Shown: positions 11,839 through 25,800 of the stretch, in pieces
Layout: every line of letters starts with the position of its first letter
How positions within the stretch are numbered: the first letter of the stretch is position 1
Assembly (NCBI GenBank): GCA_029851415.1
Contig: CM056742.1
Span: forward strand, 83,318,748 to 83,382,747
Reading direction: 5' to 3'
Length of the DNA stretch: 64,000 bases
DNA from: Eretmocerus hayati
Taxonomy: Eukaryota > Arthropoda > Insecta > Hymenoptera > Aphelinidae
The notes under the pieces: model-generated
Databases searched by the model: none
What the model was told of the DNA's origin: nothing
What the model saw: only the letters and a program-made list of their open reading frames with translations
Translations under genes and position numbers: made by a program

Positions 11839-13418
11839 GGATTGGAGTGGTATTGATCCAGATTGAGAAACTTCTATTCAATACCCCAAAGTTGGATTGA
11901 TGTAGGTGGAAGACTGCTTCTCTGCTTCCATTTGGCATGGGATGCGGATTGAACAGGATTTACTCGAAGACAAGCCCGGATTGGAGTGGTATTGATCCGG
12001 ATTCGATAACTTCTCTTCAATACCCGAAAGATGGATTGAAGCGTATGGGGAGACTGCTTCTCTGACCCCATCCGAGTTTTGATCCGGATCGGACAGGATC
12101 CAGTCGAGGACAAGTTCGGATCGAAGTGGTATTGATCCAGATTGAGAAACTTCTATCCAATACCCCAAAGATGGATTGGAGTGGATAGGGAGACTGCTTC
12201 TCTGTTCCCGTTTGGCATTGGATGCGGGTTGGACAGGATCCAGTCGATGACAAGCTCGGATCGGAGTGGTGTCTATCCGGAATGGGTAACTTGTATCCAA
12301 TACTCAACTCACGGATTTGAGTGCAAAGGAAGACTGCTTTCCTGACCTGAGCCGGCATTGGATGCGGATTGAAAGACTGCTTCTTTGACCCCATCCGGCA
12401 TTGGATGCGGATTGGACAATATTCAGTCGAGGACAAGCCCGGATTGGAGTGGTATTGATCCAGATTGAGATACTCCTATCCAATACCCCAAAGATGGATT
12501 GGAGTAGATAGGAAGACTGCTTTTCTGTTCTCGTTTGGCATTGGATGCGGATTGGACAGGATCAACTCGAGGACAAGCCTGGATTGGAGTGGCATGGATC
12601 CAGATTGAGAATTTCCTATCCAATACCCCAAAGTTGGATTGTAGTGGATAGGGAGACTGCTTCTCTTCATCCATTTGGCATTGGATGCGGATTGAACAGG
12701 ACTTACTCGGAGACAAGCCCGGACTGGAGTGGTATTGATCCGGATTGAGGAACTTCTCTTCAATACCCCAAAGATGGATTCGAGTGGATAAGAGGATTGC
12801 CTCTCTGCTTCCGTTTGGCATCGAATGCGGATTGAACACGATCTACTCGAAGACAAGCCCGGATTGGTGGTATTGATCCGGATTTGAAAACTTCTATCCA
12901 ATACCCGAAAGTTGGATTGAAGCGTATGGGGAGACTGCTTCTCTGACCCCATCCGAGTTTGGATTCGGATCGGACAGGATCCAGTCGAGGACAAGTCCGG
13001 ATCGAAGTGGTATTGATCCAGATTGAGAAACTTCTATCCAATACCCCAAAGATGGATTGGAGTGGATAGGAAGACTGCTTCTCTGTTCCCGTTTGGCATT
13101 GGATGCGGGTTGGACAGGATCCAGTCGATGACAAGCTCGGATTGGAGTTGTATTGATCCGGATTGAGAAACTCCTCTTCAATACCCCAAAGATAGATTGG
13201 AGTGGATAGGAAGACTGCTTCTCTGTTCCTGTTTGGCATTGGATGCGGATTGAACAGGATCAACTCGAGAACAATTCCGGATTGGAGTGGCATTGATCCA
13301 GATTGAGAATTTTCCATCCAAGACCCCGAAGATGGATTTGAGTGGATAGGAAGACTGCTTCTCTGCTTCCGTTTGGCATCGAATGCGGATTGAACAGGAT
13401 TTACTCGGAGACAAGCCC
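11839..13418. repeat. 1580 bp tandem duplication in U2, second copy
   Basis: Equivalent of 4637-6216 at offset 7202, with t at 12382 as in the second copy of U1. First and second copies keep their own marker in both units, so the duplication came before U1 and U2 separated. Confidence 0.9.
12258..12440. repeat. 183 bp variant monomer, copy 4 (U2)
   Basis: Offset 7202 from copy 2; shares t at 12382. Confidence 0.92.
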
Positions 13419-13558
13419 GGATTGGAGTTGTATTGATCCGAATTTGATAACTTCTATCCAATACCCGAAAGATGGATTGAAGCGTATGGGGAGACTGCCC
13501 CTCTGACCCCATCCGTGTTTGGATGCGGAGCGGACAGGATCTCGTCGAGGACAAGTCC

Positions 13559-13698
13559 GGATTGGAGTGGTATTGCTCCGGATTGAGAAACCCCTATTCG
13601 ATACCCCAAAGATGGATTGGAGTGGATAGGAAGACTGCTTTAGGGACCTGAGCCGGCATTGGATGCGGATTGGACAATATTCAGTCGAGGACAAGCCC
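13559..13698. repeat. 140 bp relative of the 183 bp monomer, U2
   Basis: Offset 7202 from the U1 copy. Confidence 0.88.
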
Positions 13699-16600
13699 GG
13701 ATTGGAGTGGTATTGATCCAGATTGAGATACTCCTATTAAATACCCCAAAGATGAATTGAAGTGGATAGGAAGACTGCTTCTCTGTTCCCGTTTGGCATT
13801 GGATGCGGGATGAACAGGATCAACTCGAGGACAAGCCCGGATTGGAGTGGCATTGATCCAGATTGAGAATTTTCTATCCAAGACCCCAAAGATGGATTCG
13901 AGTCGATAGGGAGATTGCTTCTCTGCTTCCGTTTGGCATCGAATGCGGATTGAACAGGATTTACTCGAAGACAAGCCCGGATTGGTGGTATTGATCCGGA
14001 TTTGATAACTCCTATCCAATACCCGAAAGATGGATTGAAGCGTATGGGGAGACTGCTTCTCTGACCCCATCCGAGTTTGGATGCGGATCGGACAGGATCC
14101 CGTCGAGGACAAGTCCGGATTGGAGTGGTATTGATCCAGATTGAGAAACTCCTATTCAATACCCCAAAGTTGGATTGAAGTGGGTGGAAGACTGCTTCTC
14201 TGCTTCCATTTGGCATGGGATGCGGATTGAACAGGATCAACTCGAGGACAAGCCCGGATTGGAGTGGTATTGATCCAGATTGAGAAACTTCTATTCAATA
14301 CCCCAAAGTTGGATTGAAGTGGGTGGAAGACTGCTTCTCTGCTTCCATTTGGCATGGGATGCGGATTGAACAGGATCAACTCGAGGACAAGCCCGGATTG
14401 GAGTGGTATTGATCCAGATTAAGAAACTTCTATTCAATACCCCAAAGATGGATTGGAGTGGACAGGAAAACTGCTTCTCTGCTTCCGTTTGGCATCGGAT
14501 GCGGATTGAACCGGATTTACTCGGAGACAAGCCCGGATTGGAGTGGTATTGATCCGGATTGAGAAACTCCTATTCAATACCACGAAGATGGATTGGAGTG
14601 GATAGGAAGACTGCTTCTCTGTTCCCGTTTGGCATTGGATGCAGATTGAACAGGATCAACTCGAGAACAAGCCCGGATGAGAGTGGCATTGATCCAGATT
14701 GAGAATTTTCTATCCAAGACCCCAAAGATGGATTCGAGTGGATAGGGAGATTGCTTGTCTGCTTCCGTTTGGCATCGAATGCGGATTGAACAGGATTTAC
14801 TCGAAGACAAGCCCGGATTGGTGGTATTGATCCGGATTTGATAACTCCTATCCAATACCCGAAAGATGGATTGAAGCATACTGGGAGACTGCTTCTCTGA
14901 CCCCATCCGAGTTTGGATGCGGATCGGACAGGATCCCGTCGAGGACAAGTCCGGATTGGAGTGGTATTGATCCAGATTAAGAAACTTCTATTCAATACCC
15001 CAAAGATGGATTGGAGTGGACAGGAAGACTGCTTCTCTGCTTCCGTTTGGCATCGGATGCGGATTGAACCGGATTTACTCGGAGACAAGCCCGGATTGGA
15101 GTGGTATTGATCCAGATTGAGAAACTTCTATTCAATACCCAAAAGTTGGATTGAAGTGGGTGGAAGACTGCTTCTCTGCTTCCATTTGGCATGGGATGCG
15201 GATTGAACAGTATCAACTGGAGGACAAGCCCGGATTGGAGTGGTATTGATCCAGATTGAGAAACTTCTATTCAATACCCAAAAGTTGGATTGAAGTGGGT
15301 GGAAGACTGCTTCTCTGCTTCCATTTGGCATGGGATGCGGATTGAACAGGATCGACTCGAGGACAAGCCCGGATTGGAGTGGTATTGATCCAGATTGAGA
15401 AACTTCTATTCAATACCCCAAAGTTGGATTGAAGTGGGTGGAAGACTGCTTCTCTGCTTCCATTTGGCATGGGATGCGGATTGAACAGGATCAACTGGAG
15501 GACAAGCCCGGATTGGAGTGGTATTGATCCAGATTGAGAAACTTCTATTCAATACCCCAAAGTTGGATTGAAGTGGGTGGAAGACTGCTTCTCTGCTTCC
15601 ATTTGGCATCGGATGCGGATTGAACAGGATTTACTCGAAGACAAGCCCGGATTGGATTGGTATTGATCCGGATTCGATAACTTCTATCCAATACCCGAAA
15701 GATGGATTGAAGCGTATGGGGAGACTTTTTCTCTGACCCCATCCGAGTTTGGATCCGGATCGGACAGGATCCAGTCGAGGACAAGTTCGGATCGGAGTGT
15801 ATTAATCCAGATTGAGAAACTTCTATCCAATACCCCAAAGATGGATTGGAGTGGATAGGAAGACTGCTTCTCTGTTCCCGTTTGGCATTGGATGCGGATT
15901 GAACAGGATCAACTCGAGGACAAGCCTGGATTGGAGTGGCATGGATCCAGATTGAGAATTCTCTATCCAATGCCCCAAAATAGGATTGGAGTGGATAGGA
16001 AGACTGCTTCTCTGTTCCCGTTTGGCATTGGATGCAGATTGAACAGGATCAACTCGAGGACAAGCCCGGATGAGAGTGGCATTGATCCAGATTTGATAAC
16101 TCCTATCCAATACCCGAAAGATGGATTAAAGGGTACTGGGAGACTGCTTCTCTGACCCCATGCGAGTTTGGATGCGGATCGGACAGGATCCCGTCGAGGA
16201 CAAGTCCGGATTGGAGTGGTATTGATCCAGATTGAGAAACTCCTATTCAATACCCCAAAGTTGGATTGAAGTGGGTGGAAGACTGCTTCTCTGCTTCCAT
16301 TTGGCATGGGATGCGGATTGAACAGGATCAACTCGAGGGCAAGCCCGGATTGGAGTGGTATTAATCCAGATTGAGAAACTTCTATTCACTTCCCCAAAGT
16401 TGGATTGAAGTGGGTGGAAGACTGCTTCTCTGCTTCCATTTGGCATGGGATGCGGATTGAACAGGATCAACTCGAGGACAAGCCCGGATTGGAGTGGTAT
16501 TGATCCAGATTGAGAAACTTCTATCCAATACCCCAAAGTTGGATTGATGTAGGTGGAAGACTGCTTCTCTGCTTCCATTTGGCATGGGATGCGGATTGAA

Positions 16601-16904
16601 CAGGATTTACTCGAAGACAAGCCCGGATTGGAGTGGTATTGATCCGGATTCGATAACTTCTCTTCAATACCCGGAAGATGGATTGAAGCGTATGGGGAGA
16701 CTGCTTCTCTGACCCCATCCGAGTTTTGATCCGGATCGGACAGGATCCAGTCGAGGACAAGTTCGGATCGAAGTGGTATTGATCCAGATTGAGAAACTTC
16801 TATCCAATACCCCAAAGATGGATTGGAGTGGATAGGGAGACTGCTTCTCTGTTCCCGTTTGGCATTGGATGCGGGTTGGACAGGATCCAGTCGATGACAA
16901 GCTC

Positions 16905-17087
16905 GGATCGGAGTGGTGTCTATCCGGAATGGGTAACTTGTATCCAATACTCAACTCACGGATTTGAGTGCAAAGGAAGACTGCTTTCCTGACCTGAGCC
17001 GGCATTGGATGCGGATTGAAAGACTGCTCCTTTGACCCCATCCGGCATTGGATGCGGATTGGACAATATTCAGTCGAGGACAAGCCC
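16905..17087. repeat. 183 bp variant monomer, copy 5 (U3, left)
   Basis: The only left-side copy in U3; has t at 16987, as in U1 and U2. Confidence 0.92.
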
Positions 17088-18205
17088 GGATTGGAGTGGT
17101 ATTGATCCAGATTGAGATACTCCTATCCAATACCCCAAAGATGGATTGGAGTAGATAGGAAGACTGCTTTTCTGTTCTCGTTTGGCATTGGATGCGGATT
17201 GGACAGGATCAACTCGAGGACAAGCCTGGATTGGAGTGGCATGGATCCAGATTGAGAATTTCCTATCCAATACCCCAAAGTTGGATTGTAGTGGATAGGG
17301 AGACTGCTTCTCTTCATCCATTTGGCATTGGATGCGGATTGAACAGGACTTACTCGGAGACAAGCCCGGACTGGAGTGGTATTGATCCGGATTGAGGAAC
17401 TTCTCTTCAATACCCCAAAGATGGATTCGAGTGGATAAGAGGATTGCCTCTCTGCTTCCGTTTGGCATCGAATGCGGATTGAACACGATCTACTCGAAGA
17501 CAAGCCCGGATTGGTGGTATTGATCCGGATTTGAAAACTTCTATCCAATACCCGAAAGTTGGATTGAAGCGTATGGGGAGACTGCTTCTCTGACCCCATC
17601 CGAGTTTGGATTCGGATCGGACAGGATCCAGTCGAGGACAAGTCCGGATCGAAGTGGTATTGATCCAGATTGAGAAACTTCTATCCAATACCCCAAAGAT
17701 GGATTGGAGTGGATAGGAAGACTGCTTCTCTGTTCCCGTTTGGCATTGGATGCGGGTTGGACAGGATCCAGTCGATGACAAGCTCGGATTGGAGTTGTAT
17801 TGATCCGGATTGAGAAACTCCTCTTCAATACCCCAAAGATAGATTGGAGTGGATAGGAAGACTGCTTCTCTGTTCCTGTTTGGCATTGGATGCGGATTGA
17901 ACAGGATCAACTCGAGCACAATTCCGGATTAGAGTGGCATTGATCCAGATTGAGAATTTTCCATCCAAGACCCCGAAGATGGATTTGAGTGGATAGGAAG
18001 ACTGCTTCTCTGCTTCCGTTTGGCATCGAATGCGGATTGAACAGGATTTACTCGGAGACAAGCCCGGATTGGAGTTGTATTGATCCGAATTTGATAACTT
18101 CTATCCAATACCCGAAAGATGGATTGAAGCGTATGGGGAGAGTGCCCCTCTGACCCCATCCGTGTTTGGATGCGGAGCGGACAGGATCTCGTCGAGGACA
18201 AGTCC

Positions 18206-18345
18206 GGATTGGAGTGGTATTGCTCCGGATTGAGAAACCCCTATTCGATACCCCAAAGATGGATTGGAGTGGATAGGAAGACTGCTTTAGGGACCTGAGC
18301 CGGCATTGGATGCGGATTGGACAATATTCAGTCGAGGACAAGCCC
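18206..18345. repeat. 140 bp relative of the 183 bp monomer, U3
   Basis: Offset 4647 from the U2 copy. The monomer before it carries g at 18142. Confidence 0.88.
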
Positions 18346-18763
18346 GGATTGGAGTGGTATTGATCCAGATTGAGATACTCCTATTAAATACCCCAAAGAT
18401 GAATTGAAGTGGATAGGAAGACTGCTTCTCTGTTCCCGTTTGGCATTGGATGCGGGATGAACAGGATCAACTCGAGGACAAGCCCGGATTGGAGTGGCAT
18501 TGATCCAGATTGAGAATTTTCTATCCAAGACCCCAAAGATGGATTCGAGTCGATAGGGAGATTGCTTCTCTGCTTCCGTTTGGCATCGAATGCGGATTGA
18601 ACAGGATTTACTCGAAGACAAGCCCGGATTGGTGGTATTGATCCGGATTTGATAACTCCTATCCAATACCCGAAAGATGGATTGAAGCGTATGGGGAGAC
18701 TGCTTCTCTGACCCCATCCGAGTTTGGATGCGGATCGGACAGGATCCCGTCGAGGACAAGTCC

Positions 18764-19730
18764 GGATTGTAGTGGTATTGATCCAGATTGAGAAATTCCT
18801 ATTCAATACCCCAAAGTTGGATTGAAGTGGGTGGAAGACTGCTTCTCTGCTTCCATTTGGCATGGGATGCGGATTGAACAGGATCAACTCGAGGACAAGC
18901 CCGGATTGGAGTGGTATTGATCCAGATTGAGAAACTTCTATTCAATACCAAAGTTGGATTGAAGTGGGTGGAAGACTGCTTCTCTGCTTCCATTTGGCAT
19001 GGGATGCGGATTGAACCGGATTTACTCGGAGACAAGCCCGGATTGGAGTGGTATTGATCCGGATTGAGAAACTCCTATTCAATACCACGAAGATGGATTG
19101 AAGTAGGTGGAAGACTGCTTCTCTGCTTCCATTTGGCATGGGATGCGGATTGAACCGGATTTACTCGGAGACAAGCCCGGATTGGAGTGGTATTGATCCG
19201 GATTGAGAAACTCCTATTCAATACCACGAAGATGGATTGAAGTAGGTGGAAGACTGCTTCTCTGCTTCCGTTTGGCATGGGATGCGGATTGAACAGGATT
19301 TACTCGAAGACAAGCCCGGATTGGAGTGGTATTGATCCGGATTAAGAAACTCCTATTCAATACCACGAAGATGGATTGAAGTAGGTGGAAGACTGCTTCT
19401 CTGCTTCCATTTGGCATGGGATGCGGATTGAACAGGATCAACTCGAGGACAAGCCCGGATTGGAGTGGTATTGATCCAGATTGAGAAACTTCTATTCAAT
19501 ACCAAAGTTGGATTGAAGTGGGTGGAAGACTGCTTCTCTGCTTCCATTTGGCATGGGATGCGGATTGAACCGGATTTACTCGGAGACAAGCCCGGATTGG
19601 AGTGGTATTGATCCAGATTGAGAAACTTCTATTCAATACCAAAGTTGGATTGAAGTGGGTGGAAGACTGCTTCTCTGCTTCCATTTGGCATGGGATGCGG
19701 ATTGAACCGGATTTACTCGGAGACAAGCCC
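18764..19730. repeat. Locally homogeneous seven-monomer run, U3
   Basis: Seven close monomers alternate between a form with caataccaaag (2 bp shorter than caataccccaaag) and a form with caataccacgaag followed by gaagtaggtgg. They resemble one another more than the neighbouring monomers do, which suggests local one- or two-monomer exchange. Confidence 0.75.
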
Positions 19731-20739
19731 GGATTGGAGTGGTATTGATCCGGATTGAGAAACTCCTATTCAATACCACGAAGATGGATTGAAGTAGGTG
19801 GAAGACTGCTTCTCTGTTCCCGTTTGGCATTGGATGCAGATTGAACAGGATCAACTCGAGGACAAGCCCGGATGAGAGTGGCATTGATCCAGATTGAGAA
19901 TTTTCTATCCAAGACCCCAAAGATGGATTCGAGTGGATAGGGAGATTGCTTCTCTGCTCCCGTTTGGCATCGAATGCGGATTGAACAGGATTTACTCGAA
20001 GACAAGCCCGGATTGGTGATATTGATCCGGATTTGATAACTCCTATCCAATACCCGAAAGATGGATTAAAGGGTACTGGGAGACTGCTTCTCTGACCCCA
20101 TCCGAGTTTGGATGCGGATCGGACAGGATCCCGTCGAGGACAAGTCCGGATTGGAGTGGTATTGATCCAGATTGAGAAACTCCTATTCAATACCCCAAAG
20201 TTGGATTGAAGTGGGTGGAAGACTGCTTCTCTGCTTCCATTCGGCATGGGATGCGGATTGAACAGGATCAACTCGAGGACAAGCCCGGATTGGAGTGGTA
20301 TTAATCCAGATTGAGAAACTTCTATTCACTACCCCAAAGTTGGATTGAAGTGGGTGGAAGACTGCTTCTCTGCTTCCATTTGGCATGGGATGCGGATTGA
20401 ACAGGATCAACTCGAGGACAAGCCCGGATTGGAGTGGTATTGATCCAGATTGAGAAACTTCTATTCAATACCCCAAAGTTGGATTGAAGTAGGTGGAAGA
20501 CTGCTTCTCTGCTTCCATTTGGCATGGGATGCGGATTGAACAGGATTTACTCGAAGACAAGCCCGGATTGGAGTGGTATTGATCCGGATTCGATAACTTC
20601 TATCCAATACCCGAAAGATGGATTGAAGCGTATGGGGAGACTGCTTCTCTGACCCCATCCGAATTTTGATCCGGATCGGACAGGATCCAGTCGAGGACAA
20701 GTTCGGATCGGAGTGTATTAATCCAGATTGAGAAACTTC

Positions 20740-21439
20740 TATCGAATACCCAAAAGATGGATTGGAGTGGATAGGAAGACTGCTTCTCTGTTCCCGTTTG
20801 GCATTGGATGCGGATTGAACAGGATCAACTCGAGGACAAGCCTGGATTGGAGTGGCATGGATCCAGATTGAGAATTCTCTATCCAATGCCCCAAAATTGG
20901 ATTGTAGTGGATAGGGACACTGCTTCTCTTCTTCCATTTGGCATTGGATGCGGATTGAACAGGATTCACTCGGCGACAAGCCCGGATTGGAGTGGTATTG
21001 ATCCGGATTGAGAAACTCCTCTCCAATACCCTCAAGATGGATTGAAGCGTATGGGGAGACTGCTTCTCTGACCCCATCCGAGTTTGGATCCGGATCGGAC
21101 AGGATCCAGTCGAGGACAAGTCCGGATAGGAGTGGTATTAATACAGATTGAGAAACTTCTATCCAATACCCCCAAGATGGATTGGAGTGGATAGGAAGAC
21201 TGCTTCTCTGTTCCCGTTTGGCATTGGATGCGGATTGAACAGGATCGACTCGAGGACAAGTCTGGATTGGAGTGGCATGGATCCAGATTGAGGATTCCCT
21301 ATCCAATACCCCAAAATTGGATTGTAGTGGATAGGGAGACTGCTTCTCTTCTTCCATTTGGCATTGGATGCGGATTGAACAGGATTCACTCGGCGACAAG
21401 CCCGGATTGGAGTGGTATTGATCCGGATTGAGGAACTCC
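20740..21439. repeat. 700 bp (five-monomer) tandem duplication, U3, first copy
   Basis: Landmark monomers with aagcctggattgg recur at steps of about 420, 280 and 420 bp, so the five-monomer block of 700 bp is present twice in a row. Confidence 0.75.
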
Positions 21440-22139
21440 TCTCCAATACCCCAAAGATGGATTGGAGTGGATAGGAAAACTGATTCTCTGTTCCCGTTTG
21501 GCATTGGATGCGGATTGAACAGGATCAACTCGAGGACAAGCCTGGATTGGAGTGGCATGGATCCAGATTGAGAATTCTCTATCCAATGCCCCAAAATTGG
21601 ATTGTAGTGGATAGGGACACTGCTTCTCTTCTTCCATTTGGCATTGGATGCGGATTGAACAGGATTCACTCGGCGACAAGCCCGGATTGGGGTGGTATTG
21701 ATCCGGATTGAGAAACTCCTCTCCAATACCCTCAAGATGGATTGAAGCGTATGGGGAGACTGCTTCTCTGACCCCATCCGAGTTTGGATCCGGATCGGAC
21801 AGGATCCAGTCGAGGACAAGTCCGGATAGGAGTGGTATTAATACAGATTGAGAAACTTCTATCCAATACCCCAAAGATGGATTGGAGTGGATAGGAAGAC
21901 TGCTTCTCTGTTCCCGTTCGGCACTGGATGCAGAATGAACAGGATCAACTCGAGGACAAGCCTGGATTGGAGTGGCACGGATCCAGATTGAGAATTCTCT
22001 ATCCAATACCCCAAAATTGGATTGTAGTGGATAGGGAGACTGCTTCTCTGCTTCCATTTGGCATTGGATGCGGATTGAACAGGATTCACTCGGCGACAAG
22101 CCCGGATTGGAGTGGTATTGATCCGGAATGAGAAACTCC
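21440..22139. repeat. 700 bp (five-monomer) tandem duplication, U3, second copy
   Basis: Matches the preceding 700 bp with scattered differences, such as ggaaaactgattctctg near 21476 in place of ggaagactgcttctctg. Confidence 0.75.
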
Positions 22140-22662
22140 TCTTCAATACCCCAAAGATGGATTGGAGTGGATAGGAAGACTGCTTTTCTGTTCTCGTTTG
22201 GCATTGGATGCGGATTGAACAGGATCAACTCGAGGACAAGCCCGGATTGGAGTGGCATTGATCCAGATTGAGAATTTTCCATCCAAGACCCCAAAGATGG
22301 ATTCGATTGGATAGGAAGACTGCTTCTCTGCTTCCGTTTGGCATCGAATGCGGATTGAACAGGATCTACTCGAAGCAAGCCCGGATTGGAGTGGTATTGA
22401 TCCGGAATTGATAACTCCTATCCAATACCCGAAAGTTGGATTGAAGCGTATGGGGAGACTGCTTCTCTGACCCCATCCGAGTTTGGATTCGGATCGGACA
22501 GGATCCAGTCGAGGACAAGTCCGGATCGAAGTGGTATTGATCCAGATTGAGAAACTTCTATCCAATACCCCAAAGATGGATTGGAGTGGATAGGGAGACT
22601 GCTTCTCTGTTCCCGTTTGGCATTGGATGCGGGTTGGACAGGATCCAGTCGATGACAAGCTC

Positions 22663-22845
22663 GGATCGGAGTGGTGTCTATCCGGAATGGGTAACTTGTA
22701 TCCAATACTCAACTCACGGATTTGAGTGCAAAGGAAGACTGCTTTCCTGACCTGAGCCGGCATTGGATGCGGATTGAAAGACTGCTCCTTTGACCCCATC
22801 CGGCATTGGATGCGGATTGGACAATATTCAGTCGAGGACAAGCCC
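22663..22845. repeat. 183 bp variant monomer, copy 6 (U3, end of P1)
   Basis: Closes the P1 block; its right neighbour has ccctaaagatgg, a marker of this position. Confidence 0.92.
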
Positions 22846-25800
22846 GGATTGGAGTGGTATTGATCCAGATTGAGATACTCCTATTCAATACCCTAAAGAT
22901 GGATTGGAGTAGATAGGAAGACTGCTTTTCTGTTCTCGTTTGGCATTGGATGCGGATTGGACAGGATCAACTCGAGGACAAGCCTGGATTGGAGTGGCAT
23001 GGATCCAGATTGAGAATTTCCTATCCAATACCCCAAGGTTGGATTGTAGTGGATAGGGAGATTGCTTCTCTGCTTCCGTTTGGCATCGAATGCGGATTGA
23101 ACAGGATTTACTCGAAGACAAGCCCGGATTGGTGGTATTGATCCGGATTTGATAACTCCTATCCAATACCCGAAAGATGGATTGAAGCGTATGGGGAGAC
23201 TGCTTCTCTGACCCCATCCGAGTTTGGATGCGGATCGGACAGGATCCCGTCGAGGACAAGTCCGGATTGGAGTGGTATTGATCCAGATTGAGAAATTCCT
23301 ATTCAATACCCCAAAGTTGGATTGAAGTGGGTGGAAGACTGCTTCTCTGCTTCCATTTGGCATGGGATGCGGATTGAACAGGATCAACTCGAGGACAAGC
23401 CCGGATTGGAGTGGTATTGATCCAGATTTAGAAACTTCTATTCAATACCAAAGTTGGATTGAAGTGGGTGGAAGACTGCTTCTCTGCTTCCATTTGGCAT
23501 GGGATGCGGATTGAACCGGATTTACTCGGAGACAAGCCCGGATTGGAGTGGTATTGATCCGGATTGAGAAACTCCTATTTAATACCACGAAGATGGATTG
23601 GAGTGGATAGGAAGACTGCTTCTCTGTTCCCGTTTGGCATTGGATGCAGATTGAACAGGATCAACTCGAGGACAAGCCCGGATGAGAGTGGCATTGATCC
23701 AGATTGAGAATTTCCTATCCAAGACCCCAAAGATGGATTCGAGTGGATAGGGAGATTGCTTCTCTGCTCCCGTTTGGCATCGAATGCGGATTGAACAGGA
23801 TTTACTCGAAGACAAGCCCGGATTGGTGATATTGATCCGGATTTGATAACTCCTATCCAATACCCGAAAGATGGATTAAAGGGTACTGGGAGACTGCTTC
23901 TCTGACCCCATCCGAGTTTGGATGCGGATCGGACAGGATCCCGTCGAGGTCAAGTCCGGATTGGAGTGGTATTGATCCAGATTGAGAAACTCCTATTCAA
24001 TACCCCAAAGTTGGGTTGAAGTGGGTGGAAGACTGCTTCTCTGCTTCCATTTGGCATGGGATGCGGATTGAACAGGATCAACTCGAGGACAAGCCCGGAT
24101 TGGAGTGGTATTAATCCAGATTGAGAAACTTCTATTCACTACCCCAAAGTTGGATTGAAGTGGGTGGAAGACTGCTTCTCTGCTTCCATTTGGCATGGGA
24201 TGCGGATTGAACAGGATCAACTCGAGGACAAGCCCGGATTGGAGTGGTATTGATCCAGATTGAGAAACTTCTATTCAATACCCCAAAGTTGGATTGAAGT
24301 AGGTGGAAGACTGCTTCTCTGCTTCCATTTGGCATGGGATGCGGATTGAACAGGATTTACTCGAGGACAAGCCCGGATTGGAGTGGCATTGATCCAGATT
24401 GAGAATTTTCCATCCAAGACCCCAAAGATGGATTCGATTGGATAGGAAGACTGCTTCTCTGCTTCCGTTTGGCATCGAATGCGGATTGAACAGGATTTAC
24501 TCGAAGACAAGCCCGGATTGGAGTGGTATTGATCCGGATTTGATAACTTCTATCCAATACCCGAAAGATGGATTGAAGCGTATGGGGAGACTGCTCCTCT
24601 GTTCCCCTCCGTGTTTGGATGCGGATCGGACGGGATCCCGTCGAGGACAAGTCCGGATTGGAGTGGTATTGATCCAGATTGAGAAACTTCTATTCAATAC
24701 CCCAAAGTTGGATTGAAGTGGGTGGAAGACTGCTTCTCTGCTTCCATTTGGCATGGGATGCGGATTGAACAGGATCAACTCGAGGACAAGCCCGGATTGG
24801 AGTGGTATTGATCCAGATTAAGAAACTTCTATTCAATACCCCAAAGATGGATTGGAGTGGACAGGAAAACTGCTTCTCTGCTTCCGTTTGGCATCGGATG
24901 CGGATTGAACCGGATTTACTCGGAGACAAGCCCGGATTGGAGTGGTATTGATCCGGATTGAGAAACTCCTATTCAATACCACGAAGATGGATTGGAGTGG
25001 ATAGGAAGACTGCTTCTCTGTTCCCGTTTGGCATTGGATGCAGATTGAACAGGATCAACTCGAGAACAAGCCCGGATGAGAGTGGCATTGATCCAGATTG
25101 AGAATTTTCTATCCAAGACCCCAAAGATGGATTCGAGTGGATAGGGAGATTGCTTGTCTGCTTCCGTTTGGCATCGAATGCGGATTGAACAGGATTTACT
25201 CGAAGACAAGCCCGGATTGGTGGTATTGATCCGGATTTGATAACTCCTATCCAATACCCGAAAGATGGATTGAAGCATACTGGGAGACTGCTTCTCTGAC
25301 CCCATCCGAGTTTGGATGCGGATCGGACAGGATCCCGTCGAGGACAAGTCCGGATTGGAGTGGTATTGATCCAGATTAAGAAACTTCTATTCAATACCCC
25401 AAAGATGGATTGGAGTGGACAGGAAGACTGCTTCTCTGCTTCCGTTTGGCATCGGATGCGGATTGAACCGGATTTACTCGGAGACAAGCCCGGATTGGAG
25501 TGGTATTGATCCAGATTGAGAAACTTCTATTCAATACCCAAAAGTTGGATTGAAGTGGGTGGAAGACTGCTTCTCTGCTTCCATTTGGCATGGGATGCGG
25601 ATTGAACAGTATCAACTGGAGGACAAGCCCGGATTGGAGTGGTATTGATCCAGATTGAGAAACTTCTATTCAATACCCAAAAGTTGGATTGAAGTGGGTG
25701 GAAGACTGCTTCTCTGCTTCCATTTGGCATGGGATGCGGATTGAACAGGATCGACTCGAGGACAAGCCCGGATTGGAGTGGTATTGATCCAGATTGAGAA

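Larger units (their letters stand above)
9283..15509. repeat. Higher-order unit U2 (6227 bp)
   Basis: Same map as U1 plus one extra 140 bp monomer in the 14291-14530 region, where the text reads ggacaggaaaactg. It keeps the 1580 bp tandem duplication. Its first part also matches U3 at offset 6227. It carries the ancestral-looking states at 9755 (t) and 9935 (c), which differ from U3-U6. Confidence 0.88.
20426..22845. repeat. P block, first type (P1), U3
   Basis: About 2.4 kb, ending with a 183 bp monomer. It contains a 700 bp tandem duplication and a 2 bp shortened monomer (ctcgaagcaagcc near 22376). U3 has one complete P block; U4 and U5 have three related ones. Confidence 0.8.

Noticed and set aside
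20461..21819. 452-codon minus-strand open frame and its four equivalents, plus 405-, 330-, 266- and 264-codon frames
   Set aside because: They lie wholly inside the satellite, overlap other open frames on both strands, repeat with the 279-base dimer, and show no protein domain or gene context. None is annotated as a gene.
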